DNA from: Marinobacter santoriniensis NKSG1
Lineage (GTDB): Bacteria > Pseudomonadota > Gammaproteobacteria > Pseudomonadales > Oleiphilaceae
Assembly: GCF_000347775.1 (NCBI RefSeq)
Contig: NZ_APAT01000015.1
Span: forward strand, 806,001-870,000
Direction: 5' to 3'
DNA length: 64,000 nucleotides
Every line of letters starts with the position of its first letter. Position 1 is the first letter of the stretch. The position numbers were made by a program, and so were the translations under genes. Under the pieces are notes generated by a model. It searched no databases. It saw nothing but the letters and a program-made list of their open reading frames with translations, and was not told where the DNA came from. Of this stretch, positions 8,940 to 17,462 are shown piece by piece.

Positions 8940-9057
8940 GCAAGGGTGAGCATTGAACCGGTTTCAGAAAATGTAGAGGGCCATGGATGGCCCGAAACAA
9001 GCACACAGGGACGTGCTCGTAGCGGTTTTCTGAAACCGGTTCAATGCTTGCCCTTGC
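8940..9057 (+). repeat. Repeat element 4: hairpin core in locus-specific inverted arms
   Basis: The arms are 8940-8971 and 9026-9057, matching at 30 of 32 positions. The 54-nt type I core is 8972-9025. On the plus strand hairpin B is GGGCCA-TGGA-TGGCCC (8978-8993) and hairpin A is CACA-GGGA-CGTG (9004-9015), so two GGA loops face the atu mRNA. It starts 8 bp after the atuE stop and ends 28 bp before the atuF start, so its right arm nearly reaches the atuF ribosome site. Confidence 0.9.
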
Positions 9058-9085
9058 GGCATGCACCCCACTCAGAGACATCAAA

Positions 9086-11053
9086 ATGCTAAAAAAACTC
9101 CTGATAGCCAACCGAGGCGAAATCGCAGTCCGGGTGATCCGCACCGCCAAATCCCTGGGCTATCGAACGGTAGCGGTTTACTCCAAGGCCGATGCCGGCG
9201 CCCTGCATGTGGAACTGGCGGACGAAGCCGTCTGCATCGGCCCGGCCCCGGCCTCCCAGTCTTATCTCAACATGGACGCCATTCTCGACGCCGCCGGCAA
9301 AACCGGGGCTGACTGTGTCCACCCCGGTTACGGCTTCCTTTCCGAAAACGCCCAGTTTGCCAAAGCCTGCAAAGACGCCGGATTGGTGTTTGTCGGCCCA
9401 CCCGAAGCTGCCATTGATCTCATGGGGAGCAAACGCCGGTCGAAAATCGCCATGCAGGAAGCGGGTGTACCGGTTGTTCCGGGATACGAAGGCAACAATG
9501 CCGGTGACGATGAACTCATCCAGGCAGCGGCCGATATCGGGTATCCGCTGATGGTCAAAGCCTCTGCCGGAGGCGGAGGCCGGGGCATGCGCCGGGTGGA
9601 TTCAGAGGCAGAGCTGGCCGACAGCCTCCGGCGCGCGCGATCTGAAGCCAGGCAGTCCTTTGGCGACGACGAACTGATTCTGGAGAAAGCGGTCATCGAA
9701 CCCCGGCACGTCGAGATCCAGGTGTTCGCCGACCGGCACGGCAACGCTGTCTATCTCGGTGAACGCGACTGCTCCGTCCAGCGCCGCCACCAGAAAGTCG
9801 TCGAGGAAGCGCCCTCTCCTTTCGTTACTCCCGAACTGCGGGAAGCCATGGGCAAAGCGGCTGTCAAAGCAGCCCTCGCCTGCCAGTACGAAGGAGCAGG
9901 CACTGTCGAATTTCTGGTGGACAAGGACCGCAACTTCTATTTCCTGGAGATGAACACCCGGCTTCAGGTCGAGCATCCCGTCACCGAACTCATCACTGGC
10001 CAGGACCTGGTGGCATTGCAACTTGCGGTGGCCGAAGGCCGCCCCCTGCCGCTCAGCCAGTCAGAGATACAGTTGAGCGGACACGCTATCGAAGTGCGGC
10101 TGTATGCCGAGGATCCGGCCAGCGAATTCACGCCGCAGACCGGGCAGCTATACCAGTTCGAACCCGCAGCGGGGGATGGCTTGCGATACGACGCCGGGGT
10201 TCGTTCCGGCGACATCATAAGCCCTCATTACGATCCCATGCTTGCCAAAATCATTGCCTGGGGCGATAACCGCGACGAGGCCCGCCGTCGTCTGGTTCGG
10301 GCGCTGGAAGACACCACGGTGTTCGGCGTCACCACCAACCGTTATTTCCTGAGCCGGATCGTCGCCAATGAGACGTTCGGCGCCGGACAGGCCACCACCG
10401 CCTTTCTGGATCAGGATTTCCGGGACGATCCCTCACTGTCCTCCCACGAACTGTCCATACGTGAGCTGGCACTGAGCGCCGCCATCCTGAGCCGATCCGG
10501 AACCGGCGGGGAAGGCTGGAGTAACGCGCCCTCCACGGTAACACCGATGACACTGGAAACCGGTCATCGCATCGTCGAGCTGCTCGTGCGACAGACTGCC
10601 GAAGGCGTCTCGGTCAGCCACGGAGAGAGCCGATACGATCTTCGACTGGAGGACGATCGGGATGGCCGCTTGTGCATCATCGACAACGGCGTACGTCAGA
10701 CTTGCCAATATCACCAGCACTCGGATTCCCTATATTTGCATGCGCTCGGCCGATCGTGGTGCGTCCGGGATGTGACGCATCAGCCCACCGCCGGAAAGGA
10801 CGGAGCGGGGAGCGGACGGCTGCTGGCAACAATGGATGGCGCCGTAACGGAAGTTCTCGTCCAGGAAGGAGATGCCGTTCAACAGGGACAACCACTGGTC
10901 GTCCTGGAAGCCATGAAGATGGAACATCCGGTCAAGGCCGACTGCGACGGTGTGGTGGCCAGCATCCACGCGGTGGCCGGCGACCAGGTCAGCCGCAATC
11001 AGTTACTGGTAGAGATTGCCACGACCGGAGATGCCGAACCGACAAAACAATGA
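9086..11053 (+). CDS. atuF: Geranyl-CoA carboxylase alpha subunit (biotin carboxylase plus carrier)
   Basis: The protein has 655 residues from ATG 9086, where family similarity begins (MLKKLLIANRGEIAVR). An upstream ATG at 9044 lies inside repeat element 4 and is rejected. Biotin carboxylase fills about residues 1-450, with the Gly-rich ATP loop SAGGGGRGMR and the catalytic segment EMNTRLQVEHPVTE. A linker domain follows, then a biotin carrier domain with EAMKME; the biotinylated Lys is about residue 611. It pairs with AtuC and is followed 12 bp later by atuH. Confidence 0.92.
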   Translation: MLKKLLIANRGEIAVRVIRTAKSLGYRTVAVYSKADAGALHVELADEAVCIGPAPASQSYLNMDAILDAAGKTGADCVHPGYGFLSENAQFAKACKDAGLVFVGPPEAAIDLMGSKRRSKIAMQEAGVPVVPGYEGNNAGDDELIQAAADIGYPLMVKASAGGGGRGMRRVDSEAELADSLRRARSEARQSFGDDELILEKAVIEPRHVEIQVFADRHGNAVYLGERDCSVQRRHQKVVEEAPSPFVTPELREAMGKAAVKAALACQYEGAGTVEFLVDKDRNFYFLEMNTRLQVEHPVTELITGQDLVALQLAVAEGRPLPLSQSEIQLSGHAIEVRLYAEDPASEFTPQTGQLYQFEPAAGDGLRYDAGVRSGDIISPHYDPMLAKIIAWGDNRDEARRRLVRALEDTTVFGVTTNRYFLSRIVANETFGAGQATTAFLDQDFRDDPSLSSHELSIRELALSAAILSRSGTGGEGWSNAPSTVTPMTLETGHRIVELLVRQTAEGVSVSHGESRYDLRLEDDRDGRLCIIDNGVRQTCQYHQHSDSLYLHALGRSWCVRDVTHQPTAGKDGAGSGRLLATMDGAVTEVLVQEGDAVQQGQPLVVLEAMKMEHPVKADCDGVVASIHAVAGDQVSRNQLLVEIATTGDAEPTKQ

Positions 11054-11065
11054 AGTGAACGTATC

Positions 11066-12895
11066 ATGAGCCAAGACAATGTTTCCGCCCGCGACCTGGT
11101 CCGAAGCCTGCCGGGCGTTCTGCGCCGCCTGCCATCCATTGCCAAGGGGCTCTATTACTATTCCGTCAAGGACGATGACGCAGACCTCACCCTGGGCAGG
11201 CTGGTGGAACAGAACGCGGAGAAACACGGGCAGCGCCCGGCCATCCTGTTCAACGATCTCAGTGTGACCTGGCGCGAGCTCAACGACTGGAGCAACCGGA
11301 TTGCCCAGTACCTGAACGACCAGGGGCTCCAGAAAGGCGACGCCATCGCTGTCCTGCTCGAAAACCGGCCCGAATTACTGGCGGTGGTCGCCGGCGCCGC
11401 CAAAATCGGCGTGGCCTGCGCCATGCTCAACACCTCCCAGAAAGGCAAGGTACTGGCCCACAGCATCAACCTGATCCAGCCGAGAATGATTGTGGCGGGC
11501 GAAGAGCTGGTGGCGCCGTTGAAGGCCATCCGGAAAGAAATCCACCCCGAGCATCCACAACCCTTCCAGTACCTCGCCAACACCAATACCCTGAACGTTT
11601 TCGGCGAGGCTCCGGCTGGCTTCACCAACATGGCCGAACACGTCAGTGCCCGGTCCAGCAGCCCGGTCCACCTGAAGAATCCCCCGACCATGGGCGATAC
11701 GGCGGTCTACCTGTACACCTCCGGAACAACCGGGTTGCCCAAGGCGGCGCCGGGATCCCACAAAAAGTTCGTTCGGGCCTATGGCGGCTTTGGCCTGATG
11801 TCACTGGCCATGGGGCCGGAGGACGTCCTGTATTGCACCCTGCCGCTGTACCACGGCACTGCATTGCTGGTCTGCTGGGGCTCGGTCCTGGCCGGTGGGT
11901 CGGCCATTGCCCTGCGCCGAAAGTTTTCCGCCAGCGCTTTCTGGGACGATGTCCGCCATTATCACGCGACCACCTTCGGATACGTCGGCGAACTCTGCCG
12001 CTACCTGCTCAACCAGCCGCCCAGCGACCAGGACCGGAACCATTCCCTGACCAAGATGATCGGTAACGGCCTTCGTCCGTCAATCTGGCGCGAATTCAAG
12101 GAACGGTTCGGGATCGAGACGGTGGCGGAACTCTATGCCTCGTCCGAAGGCAATATCGGTTTCAGCAACTTCTTCAACATGGATAACACGGTTGGCTTCT
12201 CCACGGCTCCCTACAAGCTGGTGAAGTACCACGAAGGCACACGGGATCCGATCCGGAACGAGAAGGGACGCCTGCAAGAAGCGAAAAAGGGCGAACCCGG
12301 TTTGCTGATTGGAGAAATCAACAAGAAGTGGGCCTTTGAAGGCTATACCCAGAAAGAGGCCACGGAAAAATCGATTCTCCGTAACGCCTTCAAGAAAGGC
12401 GATGCCTGGTTCAATACCGGCGATGTGTTAAGGGAGATTGGCTGGCGACACCTGCAGTTTGTCGACCGGATGGGTGACACCTTCCGCTGGAAGGGAGAAA
12501 ACGTGTCGACCACAGAGGTGGAGAACATCATCGACGGTTCCGGGATGGTACAGGAGGCCATCGTCTACGGCGTGGAAATCCCCGGCACCAACGGCAAGGC
12601 CGGCATGGTGACCCTGGTACCCCAGAACGGCGGGACCGACTTCGATCCCAACGATCTGGCCCGGTATCTTCAGGACAATCTTCCGCCCTACGCGGTCCCG
12701 GTCTTCGTGCGGGTCACCCACGAAATCGAGAAGACCGGAACGTTCAAATACCGGAAGGTGGACATCCAGAAGGCCGGCTTCACCCTCGATCGACCGAACG
12801 AAGAGGTTTATGCGTGGCTGCCCCACACGGCCGGTTACACGCGGCTCACTCCCGACCTGGTCTCCCGGATCGAGAGCGGCAACCTCCGGTTCTGA
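11066..12895 (+). CDS. atuH: Long/very-long-chain acyl-CoA synthetase
   Basis: This 609-residue AMP-forming synthetase of the FATP/FadD6-like group has the AMP-binding loop YTSGTTGLPKA near residue 215 and the second motif YASSEGNIGFSN. C-terminal adenylation-domain motifs include GDTFRWKGENVSTTE and a late Lys in GTFKYRKVD. P. aeruginosa atuH encodes a predicted very-long-chain acyl-CoA synthetase at the same place, so activation of citronellic, geranic or longer isoprenoid acids is the likely role. It is the last gene of the operon; atuG (a second reductase) is absent between atuF and atuH. Confidence 0.85.
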   Translation: MSQDNVSARDLVRSLPGVLRRLPSIAKGLYYYSVKDDDADLTLGRLVEQNAEKHGQRPAILFNDLSVTWRELNDWSNRIAQYLNDQGLQKGDAIAVLLENRPELLAVVAGAAKIGVACAMLNTSQKGKVLAHSINLIQPRMIVAGEELVAPLKAIRKEIHPEHPQPFQYLANTNTLNVFGEAPAGFTNMAEHVSARSSSPVHLKNPPTMGDTAVYLYTSGTTGLPKAAPGSHKKFVRAYGGFGLMSLAMGPEDVLYCTLPLYHGTALLVCWGSVLAGGSAIALRRKFSASAFWDDVRHYHATTFGYVGELCRYLLNQPPSDQDRNHSLTKMIGNGLRPSIWREFKERFGIETVAELYASSEGNIGFSNFFNMDNTVGFSTAPYKLVKYHEGTRDPIRNEKGRLQEAKKGEPGLLIGEINKKWAFEGYTQKEATEKSILRNAFKKGDAWFNTGDVLREIGWRHLQFVDRMGDTFRWKGENVSTTEVENIIDGSGMVQEAIVYGVEIPGTNGKAGMVTLVPQNGGTDFDPNDLARYLQDNLPPYAVPVFVRVTHEIEKTGTFKYRKVDIQKAGFTLDRPNEEVYAWLPHTAGYTRLTPDLVSRIESGNLRF

Positions 12896-12900
12896 GTGGC

Positions 12901-12915
12901 GGCGCCTCAGGCGCC
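12901..12915. terminator. Bidirectional hairpin between atuH and quinone oxidoreductase
   Basis: GGCGCC-TCA-GGCGCC is a perfect hairpin that contains the stop codon of the convergent gene (12907-12909). There is no T-tract on either side, so termination strength is uncertain; the position between convergent genes favours such a role. Confidence 0.45.
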
Positions 12916-13887
12916 TACCTTGAGCACCACTTTCCCGGTCGCCTTGCGGCCGGTCAAAGCGCCCAGCGCATCCACGTAGTCTTCGAATTCGTAAACCGCG
13001 CTCACCTTCGGATCAATCTTGCCCTCGGAGAACAGTTTCATCAGATCCATCATATTCTGGGCGCTGACCTCCGGCTCGCGGCGAGTGAAGTCGCCCCAGA
13101 AAACACCGACTACGGAACAGCCCTTGAGCAATGTCAGGTTGGCGGGAATCTTGGGAATATCGCCGGCGGCAAAACCGATGATCAGATGGCGACCATTCCA
13201 GGCCATGGCCCGCAAGGCCTGCTCGGTGAACTCGCCGCCAACCGGATCGTAGATCACGTCCACGCCCTTGCCCTTGGTCAACTTCTTGGCGGTCTCCTTG
13301 AGAGGCTCTTCGGTGTAGTTGATCAGCTCGTCAGCACCGGCTTCCCTGGCAATCGCCAGTTTTTCCGCGGAACTGGCAGCCGCAATCACCCGGGCACCCA
13401 TGGCTTTCCCAAGCTCCACTGTCGCAAGCCCGACACCGCCACTGGCGCCCAGTACCAGCAGTGTTTCGCCGGGCTGCAGATTCGCGCGCTGTTTCAGAGC
13501 GTGGTAGGAGGTGCCGTAAACCATGGTGAAGGCCGCTGCCTTCTCATCCGACATCCCGTCCGGCACCGGCAACAGGTTCTGCTCGGGCACGATGACTTCT
13601 TCCGCGAAAGCACCGTAACCGGTCAATCCCGCCACGCGGTCGCCTGGTTTGAAACGGGTTACCTGGTCACCCACCTCAATCACCTCGCCGGCCATTTCGC
13701 CACCCGGAGAAAACGGCAGAGGGGGTTTGATCTGGTATTTGTTTTCGATAATCAGGGTGTCCGGAAAGTTCAGACCGGCCGCCTTGACCCGTACCTTGAC
13801 GCCGCGGCTCTTTACCTCCGGGCTAGGGATGTCTTCGATAACGAGTTTATCGGCGGGGCCGTATTCCTTGCAGAGGATGGCTTTCAT
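12907..13887 (-). CDS. NADPH:quinone oxidoreductase, zinc-free MDR family
   Basis: The protein has 326 residues from ATG 13887, preceded by AGGAG on the reverse strand; the longer frame to 13935 lacks family similarity. It is a medium-chain dehydrogenase without zinc ligands: a GroES-like domain at about residues 1-120, then a Rossmann domain with GASGGVGLATVE. The family transfers hydride from NADPH to quinones or enoyl substrates. An Anr/FNR box at 13936-13949 sits where a class II activator site would be. The gene is convergent with atuH, so it is not part of that operon, though an enoyl reductase role in the same catabolism cannot be excluded. Confidence 0.85.
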   Translation of the reverse strand: MKAILCKEYGPADKLVIEDIPSPEVKSRGVKVRVKAAGLNFPDTLIIENKYQIKPPLPFSPGGEMAGEVIEVGDQVTRFKPGDRVAGLTGYGAFAEEVIVPEQNLLPVPDGMSDEKAAAFTMVYGTSYHALKQRANLQPGETLLVLGASGGVGLATVELGKAMGARVIAAASSAEKLAIAREAGADELINYTEEPLKETAKKLTKGKGVDVIYDPVGGEFTEQALRAMAWNGRHLIIGFAAGDIPKIPANLTLLKGCSVVGVFWGDFTRREPEVSAQNMMDLMKLFSEGKIDPKVSAVYEFEDYVDALGALTGRKATGKVVLKVGA

Positions 13888-13935
13888 GGATTCTCCTGAC
13901 GCTGTTTGTTGTAGGGCCGGCCGGTGCCGGACCAT

Positions 13936-13949
13936 TTGATATGAATCAA
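13936..13949 (-). promoter_or_regulatory. Anr/FNR box upstream of quinone oxidoreductase
   Basis: TTGATATGAATCAA matches the FNR/Anr consensus TTGAT-N4-ATCAA exactly. On the reverse strand a -10-like TACAAC at 13913-13908 lies about 32 bp from the centre of the box. That is the class II activator geometry (site near -41.5) and would put the transcription start near 13901, 14 bp before the ATG. Expression under low oxygen is predicted. Confidence 0.7.
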
Positions 13950-14039
13950 ACTAAACAGACTCAGGCCATGAAGCAAATCAGGTTCTTTTATCCTGAAAAA
14001 TAAATACTGCTAATACTGGCCGCCTGCCTCGTCGGCATC

Positions 14040-14609
14040 CTACAGGAGCGATCCGGCGTAAATCAGAGCCCCCAAAAGGGCAATACCCGCAGCCATCAGG
14101 CCAAACCTGAGGCCGGGCGAGAATGCCTGAGGCCGGGAGTTCGCCCCGCCCGTCTCCTCGTCGTGATTGACCAGTTTCTGATCGTGGCTGGACTGACGGA
14201 TCAGCTCGATCATTTCTTCACATTGCGACTCGGTAAACTCGGAGGGATTGAACCTTTCCAGGCCATTGCGCTCCAGAAAACGACGTACGTCGCTGGACAG
14301 GGGCACGTATTTCATTGACCAGCTGGTGAACGTGGGTGATTCCAGGGGGCCCTCCATCAGCGTAAAAATGTTCTGATGCCGCTCATCCTGCTTGATCCGT
14401 TCAAACGTACTGAGCACATCGGATTCCTCCCCCTCCAGATACTGGAAGAAACGCCCGTCGCCATAGTAAAGACCACCCACAAGATGGGATCGGGCGTTGT
14501 TTCGGCGTGAAGTCAGCAGAATTCGGGCCACGTGGGGTTCAACCCCCTGGTTGACCGGCTTATCTTCGAACGTGGCTTCACTGGCGTAGGCCAGACGCAT
14601 CAGGGGCAT
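14040..14609 (-). CDS. BLUF-domain blue-light sensor with a C-terminal membrane segment
   Basis: The protein has 189 residues from ATG 14609, with GGAG six bases upstream; the frame extends to 14711 without support. BLUF residues can be placed by AppA spacing: Tyr8 (RLAYAS), Asn38 (SRRNN), Gln56 (FFQYLEG), Trp97 and Met99 (SWSMKY). It should therefore bind FAD and photocycle. After the roughly 100-residue BLUF domain comes a helical, polar linker (to about 165) and a single C-terminal hydrophobic segment at 169-189. No output enzyme domain is present. It is divergent from the TRIC-type gene. A tail-anchored BLUF protein is unusual. Confidence 0.88.
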   Translation of the reverse strand: MPLMRLAYASEATFEDKPVNQGVEPHVARILLTSRRNNARSHLVGGLYYGDGRFFQYLEGEESDVLSTFERIKQDERHQNIFTLMEGPLESPTFTSWSMKYVPLSSDVRRFLERNGLERFNPSEFTESQCEEMIELIRQSSHDQKLVNHDEETGGANSRPQAFSPGLRFGLMAAGIALLGALIYAGSLL

Positions 14610-14799
14610 GATTGACTCCGGACAGTAGGTAATAAAGTACGCGGTGTGCATGATACGTGGACACATGTCTTGCTGGATCACACTGCAGACGTCGCCCAAC
14701 GGCAGGCCCACAGATGAATCCGGCGCCGAATTACGCTATCCTTCGCGCACCCGGCTCGGGCACACCCCTGTCCATTTTCCATCCCCGCCAGGACGAATC

Positions 14800-15417
14800 A
14801 TGTTCGACATCATCTATATCCTTGAAATGATTGGCATCGTCGCCTTCGCCATCTCGGGGATGATTGTCGCAAGGTCAAAGAACATGGATCCCGTCGGCGT
14901 GTTCACCATCGGTTTCATCACGGCCCTCGGCGGCGGCACGTTGCGCGACCTGATGATGGACAACCACCCCCTGTACTGGATCAAGCACCAGGAGCAGCCG
15001 ATCCTGATCCTGGTGATGGCGATCATCTTCAGCTACTGGCGCCGAGCCGAGCGACTGAAAGCGTCCCGGATCGTCTTTCCCGATGCCATCGGGCTGGGCA
15101 TTTTCTCGATCCTTGGGGCGCAGCTGGCGCTGGATCTTGGCCATTCGTGGTTTATCGCCTCTCTTCTGGGGGTGATGACCGGAACCTTTGGGGGCGCGTT
15201 ACGGGATACTCTCTGCAACGAGGTTCCGTTCATTTTCCGCAAGGACCAGATTTACGCGTCGATCTCCTTCGCCGGATGCTGGCTGTATTTTGTGTGTCAG
15301 TGGCTATTGGCCAGCGAGACCCTGGCGCTCACCATCGGCCTGCTTTTCATCGTGGTGGTACGCATGCTCGCCGTCCGTTTCGACATCCGCCTGCAGCGGG
15401 ATCCGTCGCAGCACTGA
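14800..15417 (+). CDS. TRIC/UPF0126-family membrane channel (YadS-like)
   Basis: The protein has 205 residues from ATG 14800 with AGGA upstream; upstream codons in the same frame are polar and unrelated. It has seven hydrophobic segments and two internal repeats carrying the glycine motifs GGGTLRDL and GGALRDT, typical of the prokaryotic TRIC/UPF0126 family. Members studied structurally are trimeric monovalent cation channels; the cellular role in bacteria is unsettled. A hairpin with a T-tract follows at 15470-15492, so it is probably monocistronic. Confidence 0.88.
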   Translation: MFDIIYILEMIGIVAFAISGMIVARSKNMDPVGVFTIGFITALGGGTLRDLMMDNHPLYWIKHQEQPILILVMAIIFSYWRRAERLKASRIVFPDAIGLGIFSILGAQLALDLGHSWFIASLLGVMTGTFGGALRDTLCNEVPFIFRKDQIYASISFAGCWLYFVCQWLLASETLALTIGLLFIVVVRMLAVRFDIRLQRDPSQH

Positions 15418-15469
15418 ACACATTACAGTTGCTTTGAACCACCAATCATCTCTTGGCGAACGACCGCTC

Positions 15470-15492
15470 AGACGGTAACATTGCCGTCTTTT
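15470..15492 (+). terminator. Rho-independent terminator after the TRIC-like gene
   Basis: AGACGG and CCGTCT form a 6-bp stem around an 8-nt loop, followed by TTT. It lies 53 bp after the stop codon and 77 bp before the purine permease gene. Confidence 0.6.
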
Positions 15493-15568
15493 CACGCAGT
15501 TCGACGATTTTCCGGCTCGACCAATCCCAAATTTCAACTTCCAGCATCCTGCGAGGCAGACATCCGTC

Positions 15569-16867
15569 ATGCTTGAACGACTGTTTCAACTCCAGGCCCA
15601 CGGCACCACGGTTCGTAAAGAACTGCTGGCGGGCGTCACCACCTTCCTCACCATGGCCTACATTATTGTGGTCAATCCCAGTGTACTCTCGTCCACCGGG
15701 ATGGATTTCGGCGCCATTTTCGTGGCGACCTGCCTGGCCGCCACCATCGGCACCCTGATCATGGGACTCTGGGCCAATTACCCGATCGCCCTCGCCCCCG
15801 GTATGGGATTGAATGCGTTTTTCGCTTTCTCTGTGGTCGGTAGCATGGGCTACAGCTGGCAGGTCGCGCTGGGCGCGGTATTCATGTCCGGTCTGATTTT
15901 CTTCCTGCTCAGCATTCTCAAGGTCCGGGAATGGATCATCAACAGCATCCCCATGTCCCTGCGTTTCGGCATATCCGCCGGCATCGGCTTCTTCCTGGCC
16001 CTGATTGCCCTGAAGAACGCGGGCATCGTGGTTGATCATCCCGCCACACTGGTTGGCCTCGGAGACATCAAAACTCCGGAAAGCCTACTGTTCTTTGGCG
16101 GATTCGTGCTGATTTGCGCCCTGTCCTACCGCCGCGTCACCGGCGCGGTGATGATCGGCATCCTGGCCGTGACCATCATTGCCATGATGATGGGTATGGT
16201 CGAGTACAACGGCTTCTTCTCGGCGCCGCCGAGCATTGCGCCCACCTTCATGCAGCTGGATATTGCCGGCGCGTTGAACATCGGCATGATCAGCATCATT
16301 TTCGCGTTCCTGTTCGTGGATCTGTTCGATACGTCCGGGACACTGATTGGCGCAGCCCATCGCGGCGGTCTGCTCGACAAAGACGGCAAACTGCCGCGCC
16401 TCGGCCGGGCCCTCATGTCCGATTCCGTGGCCACCATGTCCGGTGCCGCCCTCGGTACGTCCACCACCACCAGCTACATCGAGTCCACCGCTGGTATTGC
16501 CGCCGGTGGCCGAACCGGGCTGACGGCTGTCGTGGTCGCCGCGCTGTTCCTGGCCAGCCTGGTCCTTTCCCCGATCGCCAGCATCATTCCTCCGTACGCA
16601 ACCGCACCGGCTCTGCTGTATGTGGCCGTGCTGATGGCCAGCGGACTGAAGCAGATCGACTGGGATGACATCACGGATGCCGCACCCGCCATCGTGACGG
16701 CCCTGGCCATGCCGCTGACCTTCTCCATTGCCAACGGTATCGCACTCGGCTTTATCACCTACGCTGTGATCAAGGGGATTTCCGGACGCTGGTCGCACCT
16801 CAACGCAAGCGTGGTGACCATTGCCGTCGTATTCATCCTGAAATTCATGTTCCTGGACGCCGCCTGA
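15569..16867 (+). CDS. NCS2-family purine permease (adenine/guanine/hypoxanthine)
   Basis: This 432-residue inner-membrane transporter has about 12-14 hydrophobic segments. It belongs to the AzgA-like branch of NCS2: NPIALAPGMGLNAFF-type motif (here YPIALAPGMGLNAFF near residue 70) and GTSTTTSYIESTAGIAAGGRTG in the middle. This branch takes up adenine, guanine or hypoxanthine with protons. The apt gene 30 bp downstream supports purine salvage. The ribosome site is weak. I saw no purine riboswitch in the 151-bp upstream gap. Confidence 0.9.
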   Translation: MLERLFQLQAHGTTVRKELLAGVTTFLTMAYIIVVNPSVLSSTGMDFGAIFVATCLAATIGTLIMGLWANYPIALAPGMGLNAFFAFSVVGSMGYSWQVALGAVFMSGLIFFLLSILKVREWIINSIPMSLRFGISAGIGFFLALIALKNAGIVVDHPATLVGLGDIKTPESLLFFGGFVLICALSYRRVTGAVMIGILAVTIIAMMMGMVEYNGFFSAPPSIAPTFMQLDIAGALNIGMISIIFAFLFVDLFDTSGTLIGAAHRGGLLDKDGKLPRLGRALMSDSVATMSGAALGTSTTTSYIESTAGIAAGGRTGLTAVVVAALFLASLVLSPIASIIPPYATAPALLYVAVLMASGLKQIDWDDITDAAPAIVTALAMPLTFSIANGIALGFITYAVIKGISGRWSHLNASVVTIAVVFILKFMFLDAA

Positions 16868-16897
16868 GCGGCGTCCAGACCGGTTGGTGTCATTACC

Positions 16898-17440
16898 ATG
16901 GATTACTTTTCCGAGAGCATCAAAAAGGCGATTCGAACCGTCCCGGACTGGCCCAAGCCCGGCGTATCCTTTCGCGATATTACGACTGTCCTGCAGGACA
17001 AGACGGCCTTCCGGAAGCTGATTGATGCGTTCGTGCACCGGTATCACGGTGAGGAAATCGATGCCGTCGCGGCGGTCGATGCGCGCGGTTTCATTATCGG
17101 CTCGGCCCTCGCCTACGAACTGAATGCCTCCCTCGTTCTGGTCCGCAAAAAAGGCAAGCTGCCCTTCGACACCCTCGTTGAGGACTATGAGCTCGAGTAC
17201 GGAACCGCTTCGGTGGAACTGCACAAAGATGCCTTCAAACCGGGCGACAAGGTGGTTCTGGTGGACGATCTGATCGCCACCGGCGGCACCATGCTGGCAG
17301 CCTCCCGGCTGATCCGGCGCATCGGTGCCGAAATCATCGAGGTCGCGGCCATGATTGACCTCCCGGATCTTGGAGGATCGCGCAAGCTGCAGGATGAAGG
17401 GCTTCCGGTCTATACTGTGTGCTCGTTCGAAGGCGACTGA
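16898..17440 (+). CDS. apt: Adenine phosphoribosyltransferase
   Basis: This 180-residue type I phosphoribosyltransferase converts adenine and PRPP to AMP. The PRPP-binding motif [14 protein letters not shown] is near residues 107-120. The N-terminal segment [15 protein letters not shown] is typical of Apt, and length matches the family. It probably forms a salvage operon with the upstream purine permease. Confidence 0.95.
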   Translation: MDYFSESIKKAIRTVPDWPKPGVSFRDITTVLQDKTAFRKLIDAFVHRYHGEEIDAVAAVDARGFIIGSALAYELNASLVLVRKKGKLPFDTLVEDYELEYGTASVELHKDAFKPGDKVVLVDDLIATGGTMLAASRLIRRIGAEIIEVAAMIDLPDLGGSRKLQDEGLPVYTVCSFEGD

Positions 17441-17462
17441 ACACAGGCAACAGGAGGCGGTC

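Noticed and set aside
6397..9057. CRISPR array in the atu region
   Set aside because: Repeats are spaced irregularly, alternate in orientation and are not separated by uniform spacers.
8940..9057. Insertion sequence remnant flanked by terminal inverted repeats
   Set aside because: Inner segment is only 54 nt, no transposase frame, and the inverted ends differ between copies, unlike IS or MITE ends.
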